NCBI GenBank assembly: GCA_964452575.1
Contig: CAYVMN010000084.1
Location: 1 to 18,604 of the forward strand
Origin: CAYVMN01 sp964452575
GTDB taxonomy: Bacteria; Desulfobacterota; DSM-4660; Desulfatiglandales; Desulfatiglandaceae
Direction: 5' to 3'
Length of the DNA stretch: 18,604 nucleotides
Shown: positions 14,850-18,604 of the stretch, piece by piece
Position numbering within the stretch: position 1 is the stretch's first letter
Layout of the letters: each line of letters starts with the position of its first letter
The notes under the pieces: generated by a model
The model's database searches: none
Told to the model about the DNA's origin: nothing
Seen by the model: only the letters and a program-made list of their open reading frames with translations
Made by a program: the position numbers and the translations under genes

Positions 14850-14903
14850 TCCTGCCGCACTCCCTTATTCTGCCCTGAGGTGCAAGGGGATAGATGGGTA
14901 TTT

Positions 14904-15398
14904 ATGAACCTGCTCGACATAATTATCTGCGTATTCATGGCCTTGCTGATCATACAGGGGCTCCACAGGGGATTTTTCAGGGAGGTAGGCTCGCTTGGGG
15001 GGGTAATCTTAGGAATCTCCCTTGCAAATCTCTTTCAACCACAAGTCACGGCCCTCTTCAGGTCATTTCTCCCCCCAGGGATATTCCTTACAGTGATAGG
15101 GTTTGTCCTGGTCTTTCTTGTTGTCCTCGTCCTTTGTAATTTAATGGGCCGGGGTCTAGACAGGCTCTTTGGTAAGGCCCTTCCCGGCTGGGTCAACAAG
15201 GCCCCCGCTGCAGGGCTTGCCGGCCTAAAGGGTTTTATTCTCATCTATTTCGGCATCGTCCTCCTTATCTTCTTCGTCCCTTCAAAGGCACCTATGATTA
15301 CCAAATCCAGACTGGCCCCTATTATCGTCAGTTCTTACCAGTCTGTGGCGGGGGCCATTTTTTCTGAATCGCACCACAGGGGGAAGAAGGTCCCTTGA
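14904..15398 (+). CDS. cvpA: CvpA family membrane protein
   Basis: CvpA-family proteins are small inner-membrane proteins, named for colicin V production and linked to envelope robustness; the molecular role is uncertain. The 164-residue protein shows the usual opening MNLLDIIICVFMALLIIQGLHRGFFREVGSLGG, with further hydrophobic segments at about 60-83 and 104-124 and an RGLDRLFGKALPGWVNKAPAAGLAGLKGF loop. The reading frame is open from a GTG at 14880, but ATG at 14904 matches the family's N terminus and follows GATGGG closely, so I start there. It begins a run of closely spaced genes through mazG and mtgA. Confidence 0.88.
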   Translation: MNLLDIIICVFMALLIIQGLHRGFFREVGSLGGVILGISLANLFQPQVTALFRSFLPPGIFLTVIGFVLVFLVVLVLCNLMGRGLDRLFGKALPGWVNKAPAAGLAGLKGFILIYFGIVLLIFFVPSKAPMITKSRLAPIIVSSYQSVAGAIFSESHHRGKKVP

Positions 15399-15401
15399 GA
15401 G

Positions 15402-16259
15402 GTGAAATCGAAATCGGCAGGCCCGTCTCAGAAATGGCCTGAGGCCGTGGCAAAGAATATGGATGATGAAAGACTATGTAAATCCATTATCGCCCTGGTC
15501 CAATTGATTCAGCGCCTCCGGGGTCCTGATGGCTGCCCATGGGACAAGAAACAGACAGATTCCACCATAAAGATATACCTGCTTGAAGAGGCGTACGAGG
15601 TCCTGGCGGCTATTGAGAAATCATCCCCTCGGGAGGTCTGCTCGGAATTGGGTGATCTCCTCTTTCAAATCCTCTTATTGGCCCAGCTGGCAACGGAAAA
15701 GAATCAGTTTGATCTCATTGAAGTTGTAGAGATGATAACAGAAAAGATGATCCGGAGGCACCCGCATGTATTCGGCCAGAAAACGGTTGATAGCGCTGAA
15801 GAGGTGGCCATGAATTGGGCCCAGATAAAGAAGGCCGAGGGGGAGTCCTCTGTGGAAACCTCCGTGCTTCTGGAGAGCGTGCCGGTAGACATGCCGGGAC
15901 TCCTCAGGGCACACAGATTGAGCGAGAGGGTCTCCAAGGTAGGCTTTGATTGGCCAAATGCCGCCGAGATCTGGAGAAAGGTCCAGGAGGAATTTGAAGA
16001 ACTAGGATCGGCTATTGCCAAGGATGAGAGGGACGAAGTTGCCGAAGAACTGGGAGATCTCCTCTTCAGCATAGTAAACCTTTGCAGGCATTGGGGACTC
16101 AATGCGGAACATCTTGTAAGGGTCGCCAATCAAAAATTTCTGGAACGATTCGGAAAGATGGAAAGAGAACTGAAGGCCGCCGGCACTGAACTTGAAGAGG
16201 CCTCACCGGATGAAATGAACAGGACCTGGGAAATGGTCAAAGAGCGGGAAAGGCAGTGA
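15402..16259 (+). CDS. mazG: Nucleoside triphosphate pyrophosphohydrolase MazG
   Basis: MazG hydrolyses (d)NTPs to monophosphates and pyrophosphate, cleaning aberrant nucleotides and, in E. coli, helping to set ppGpp levels. The 285-residue protein has two tandem MazG domains. The first has LRGPDGCPWDKKQT (39-52), the metal-binding LLEEAYE (60-66) and ELGDLLFQILLLAQLA (82-97). The second has EEFEELGSAIAKDERDEVAEELGDLLFSIVNLCRHWG. The first 19 residues from the GTG are not typical; ATG at 15459 (MDDERLCKSIIALVQLI) is the likelier family start, while the GTG lies just three bases after the cvpA stop. No mazEF toxin genes are adjacent. Confidence 0.95.
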   Translation: MKSKSAGPSQKWPEAVAKNMDDERLCKSIIALVQLIQRLRGPDGCPWDKKQTDSTIKIYLLEEAYEVLAAIEKSSPREVCSELGDLLFQILLLAQLATEKNQFDLIEVVEMITEKMIRRHPHVFGQKTVDSAEEVAMNWAQIKKAEGESSVETSVLLESVPVDMPGLLRAHRLSERVSKVGFDWPNAAEIWRKVQEEFEELGSAIAKDERDEVAEELGDLLFSIVNLCRHWGLNAEHLVRVANQKFLERFGKMERELKAAGTELEEASPDEMNRTWEMVKERERQ

Positions 16260-16263
16260 CCGC

Positions 16264-16965
16264 TTGTCAAGGAAGAAGACAAAAAGGTGGCCCCGGATAA
16301 TCTTACGTTGGGGGTTGAAGTTCCTTCTCGTCATCTTGATTTTAAGCATCCTCCCTGTCCTCGCGTTAAGGTATGTGAATCCACCATTCACCACCATGAT
16401 GATCTACAGGTGGTTAGATAACAGCGATAGCGGTAGAAGCCATATGACCCGCCATCCATGGCGACCGCTCAAAGAGATCTCGCCCCATCTCAGGAGGGCG
16501 GTCCTTGCAAGTGAAGATCAGCGGTTTATGACCCATCACGGATTTGACTTTACGGAGATGAATGAGGCGGTAAAGGACATGTTTTCAAGCAGGGGGATCA
16601 GGGGGGCAAGCACGATTACCATGCAGACGGCCAGGACCGTATTTCTCTGGCCAGAGAGGAGCTGGCTGAGAAAGGCAGTGGAGGCCTACTACACACTTCT
16701 CATTGAATTAATGTGGAGTAAGGAGAGAATCCTTGAGATCTATCTCAACACCGTAGACTGGGGGGAGGAAATCATGGGGGCCGAAGCGGCATCGCAAGGC
16801 TATTTCCTCGTCCCGGCTTCCCGTATCACCCGCTCCCAGGCCGCACTCCTGGCCGCTATACTTCCAAGCCCGCACAAGTGGTCCCCGACAAGGCCGAATG
16901 CCCAGGTCTTGAGAAGACAGGAGAGGATACTCAAGGATATGGAAAATATGCCGCTACTATATTGA
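16264..16965 (+). CDS. mtgA: Monofunctional biosynthetic peptidoglycan transglycosylase
   Basis: MtgA polymerises lipid II into glycan strands at the periplasmic face of the inner membrane. The 233-residue protein has a basic N terminus, one membrane anchor (about 16-36) and a GT51 domain. Catalytic Glu84 lies in VLASEDQRFMTHHGFD, followed by GASTITMQTARTVFLWPERSW and ERILEIYLNTVDWGEEIMGAEAASQGYF. There is no transpeptidase domain, which separates it from class A penicillin-binding proteins. The start is TTG, four bases after the mazG stop. Confidence 0.96.
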   Translation: MSRKKTKRWPRIILRWGLKFLLVILILSILPVLALRYVNPPFTTMMIYRWLDNSDSGRSHMTRHPWRPLKEISPHLRRAVLASEDQRFMTHHGFDFTEMNEAVKDMFSSRGIRGASTITMQTARTVFLWPERSWLRKAVEAYYTLLIELMWSKERILEIYLNTVDWGEEIMGAEAASQGYFLVPASRITRSQAALLAAILPSPHKWSPTRPNAQVLRRQERILKDMENMPLLY

Positions 16966-17025
16966 ACACTTGAGATCATCTCCCTCAGAAGGGAAGGAGT
17001 AGTCCTCCAAAGGGGAATTATTTAG

Positions 17026-17769
17026 TTGATAGATTCGATCAGATTCTTCCTGCTAAACGCCTTTATTGCCGTCCATAGCTCAGCCCTGTGCCTCTGGGGC
17101 CTAATGCTATCGCTCTTCGACAGGGATGGGAAAAGGGTCCATTTCTATGCCGCTGTTCCCTGGGCAAGGGTGATTCTCTGGGTCTGTGGCGTCAAGGTAA
17201 GGACCTCAGGATTGGAGAATGTTGAACCGGAGGTACCTCGCATCTATATGACCAACCACCAGAGTTTTTTTGACATCTTTGGCCTCCTCGCTAATATCCC
17301 CGTTGATTTCAAGTTCATCATGAAGCAGGAACTTATGAAGATCCCTCTTTTGGGTCCGGCCATGAGGAGGGTAGGTTATATAGGGATAGAAAGGGAAGAT
17401 CCAAGACAGGCGGTAAAGAGTATGAGGCAGGCGGCCCAAAGAATAAGAGGCGGGGTATCAGTCGTTATGTTCCCGGAGGGAACCAGGAGCCTCGACGGAA
17501 GGCTGTTGCCGTTCAAGAGGGGTGGGTTCAATCTGGCCCTCAAGTCCGGCTGCGACATCGTGCCAGTGGCTATCAGCGGGAGTAACCGCATTGTGCCTAA
17601 GGGGAGTCTCAAGATCAATAAAGGGAGCTTCGACATCCATATCGGGCATCCTATTTCAATAAAGGATTATGACAGGAAGAACATCGAACAATTAATGGAC
17701 AGGGTAAGAGAGTCCATGGAAGGCCTAATGGGGGAAGGCCATGCCCCTTGCACGACCGAGAAGGACTGA
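17026..17769 (+). CDS. plsC: 1-acyl-sn-glycerol-3-phosphate acyltransferase
   Basis: PlsC acylates lysophosphatidic acid to phosphatidic acid at the inner membrane. The 247-residue protein has a hydrophobic N terminus (about 8-30 and 45-56) and the acyltransferase motifs: NHQSFFD with His78 and Asp83 (motif I, HX4D), GYIGIEREDPRQAV (motif II region), VMFPEGTRSLDGRL (148-160, motif III) and VPVAISGSNRIVPKG (motif IV). The start is TTG after AGGGG. It lies 60 bases past mtgA and its stop is 22 bases before the next likely start. Confidence 0.95.
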   Translation: MIDSIRFFLLNAFIAVHSSALCLWGLMLSLFDRDGKRVHFYAAVPWARVILWVCGVKVRTSGLENVEPEVPRIYMTNHQSFFDIFGLLANIPVDFKFIMKQELMKIPLLGPAMRRVGYIGIEREDPRQAVKSMRQAAQRIRGGVSVVMFPEGTRSLDGRLLPFKRGGFNLALKSGCDIVPVAISGSNRIVPKGSLKINKGSFDIHIGHPISIKDYDRKNIEQLMDRVRESMEGLMGEGHAPCTTEKD

Positions 17770-17791
17770 GGAGCGGAGTTACCCGATTTCT

Positions 17792-18487
17792 ATGAGGAGC
17801 CGAGTGATAGTAACTGCCTTAATGGCCCTCCTGGCCCTGGCTACGCCTGGCAAGGGTCGGGCATACATTATGACGGCGGATCAACTCATCGGACTAATGA
17901 CGGGCAACTTTTCCAAATTCAAGACCTTGGTTATTACCCAGTCTACCCAGGTGATTGACACGAAAGACCACCAAATGGCAATGGCCTTGGAAGAGAAGGT
18001 ATGGTTAAGGTCCCCGGACTATTACCGTTTGGAGGTGCTGGGCGTGCCCCGGCTGATCAGACCATCCAGCACTGAAAAGCCGGTATTAGGTGAGGTAGTG
18101 CCCGGCCGGGAGAGTTCTGAGATGGCATTCAGGAGGCTCCTTATAAAAAATGACAGTCAATCCATTAAGGATCTCCTATCCAGGATGGGAGTCAATCTTG
18201 ACTCCGTGGCCTTCACCCGCCTTGATAGGGTCATAGCCTACCGGGTGGGGGAGGGGGCCGTTGAAAGCCCGAAACTCCTGATTGAAAAGGATAGATTTCT
18301 CCCCTTGCTACTGAACTACAGGTCCCTGGAGAGATCCGGGGGCAGGATGGTTAAGGTCCGGTATGATGATTACAGAAAGGTTGAGGGGGGATGGTATCCT
18401 TTCAAGATCACCTGTTCTATTGGAGAAGAGACCTTGGAGCAGTATTCTGTCCTTGATCTCCAGATAAATGTGCCCGTAAGTCCCTGA
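17792..18487 (+). CDS. Secreted LolA-like (outer membrane lipoprotein-sorting type) protein
   Basis: The frame is open from 17741, but ATG at 17792 begins a clear signal peptide (MRSRVIVTALMALLALATPGKGRA, probable cleavage before Tyr25), giving 231 residues. The mature part starts YIMTADQLIGLMTGNFSKFKTLVITQST and alternates beta-strand-like segments (EEKVWLRSPDYYRLEVLG, RYDDYRKVEGGWYPFKITCSI). This resembles the half-barrel of LolA/LolB and related lipoprotein-sorting-like proteins, including the characteristic P-x-x-Y-R-L-E and G-W-Y-P-F pieces. There is no lipobox cysteine, so it would be periplasmic. Whether it carries lipoproteins is unknown. It follows an envelope-synthesis gene (plsC) at a distance of 22 bases. 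Confidence 0.65.
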   Translation: MRSRVIVTALMALLALATPGKGRAYIMTADQLIGLMTGNFSKFKTLVITQSTQVIDTKDHQMAMALEEKVWLRSPDYYRLEVLGVPRLIRPSSTEKPVLGEVVPGRESSEMAFRRLLIKNDSQSIKDLLSRMGVNLDSVAFTRLDRVIAYRVGEGAVESPKLLIEKDRFLPLLLNYRSLERSGGRMVKVRYDDYRKVEGGWYPFKITCSIGEETLEQYSVLDLQINVPVSP

Positions 18488-18564
18488 AAAGAGATCCCGC
18501 GGCTCCTGTCTCATTTCAAAGAGATAGATTGATGCGGAGGCTCTAAAAATTGCAACCTGTGCGG

Positions 18565-18599
18565 TTAGCCATTAGCCGTTAGCCATTAGCGGTTAGCAT
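18565..18599 (+). repeat. Tandem 7-bp repeat (TTAGCCR), five units
   Basis: Consecutive units are TTAGCCA, TTAGCCG, TTAGCCA, TTAGCGG and TTAGCAT, ending five bases before the window edge. It lies in the non-coding sequence after the LolA-like gene. The stretch 18488-18564 shows no gene or clear terminator. Confidence 0.85.
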
Positions 18600-18604
18600 T
18601 AAAA

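Noticed and set aside
18565..18599. CRISPR array
   Set aside because: Units are 7 bases long and contiguous, with no spacers and no cas genes nearby.

Overview
The window (18.6 kb) looks like chromosomal DNA of a sulfite- or sulfate-metabolising member of the Desulfobacterota (former Deltaproteobacteria). The strongest clue is a true DsrC with both C-terminal cysteines, directly behind a CobB/CbiA-family amidotransferase that is plausibly DsrN (siroheme amidation). The group I citramalate synthase type and the ftsH-folP-coaX gene order fit that lineage. The taxonomic call is inference; no rRNA or tRNA gene is present. Both window edges lie in repeats, so the window may be a whole assembled contig.

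Layout: (1) 1-2058: an amidase-signature hydrolase on the minus strand, bracketed by copies of a roughly 60-100 bp repeat (R1, R2, R3) that are absent elsewhere in the window. (2) 2059-4032: cobB/dsrN then dsrC on the plus strand, closed by a good intrinsic terminator. (3) 4059-7429: a minus-strand operon, cimA - methyltransferase - nitrilase-family amidohydrolase, with its own promoter and leader. (4) 7490-11799: a tight minus-strand operon, ftsH - folP - coaX - B3/B4-domain protein. (5) 12031-14351: a plus-strand pair, DUF4301 protein and a queuosine-precursor transporter, translationally coupled. (6) 14448-18487: a plus-strand series with an FMN-barrel protein, CvpA, MazG, MtgA, PlsC and a secreted LolA-like protein, mostly cell-envelope and housekeeping roles. 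(7) The last 40 bases are a 7-bp tandem repeat.

The most notable finding is not one of the large genes. Upstream of cimA on the minus strand there is a consensus-like promoter, then a 46-codon leader ORF very rich in Ile and Leu codons, then a 17-bp terminator hairpin with a run of eight U. Three mutually exclusive pairings (1:2, 2:3, 3:4) can be read by eye: region 1 lies on consecutive Ile codons, region 2 just before the leader stop codon, and region 3 is the 5' arm of the terminator. This is the layout of a ribosome-mediated transcription attenuator. Its geometry suggests that it senses isoleucine, the end product of the citramalate pathway.

The rest of the window reads as ordinary core metabolism: pantothenate phosphorylation, dihydropteroate synthesis, membrane proteolysis, peptidoglycan and phospholipid synthesis, and nucleotide-pool cleaning. 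Most genes sit in compact operons with gaps of 3-60 bases.
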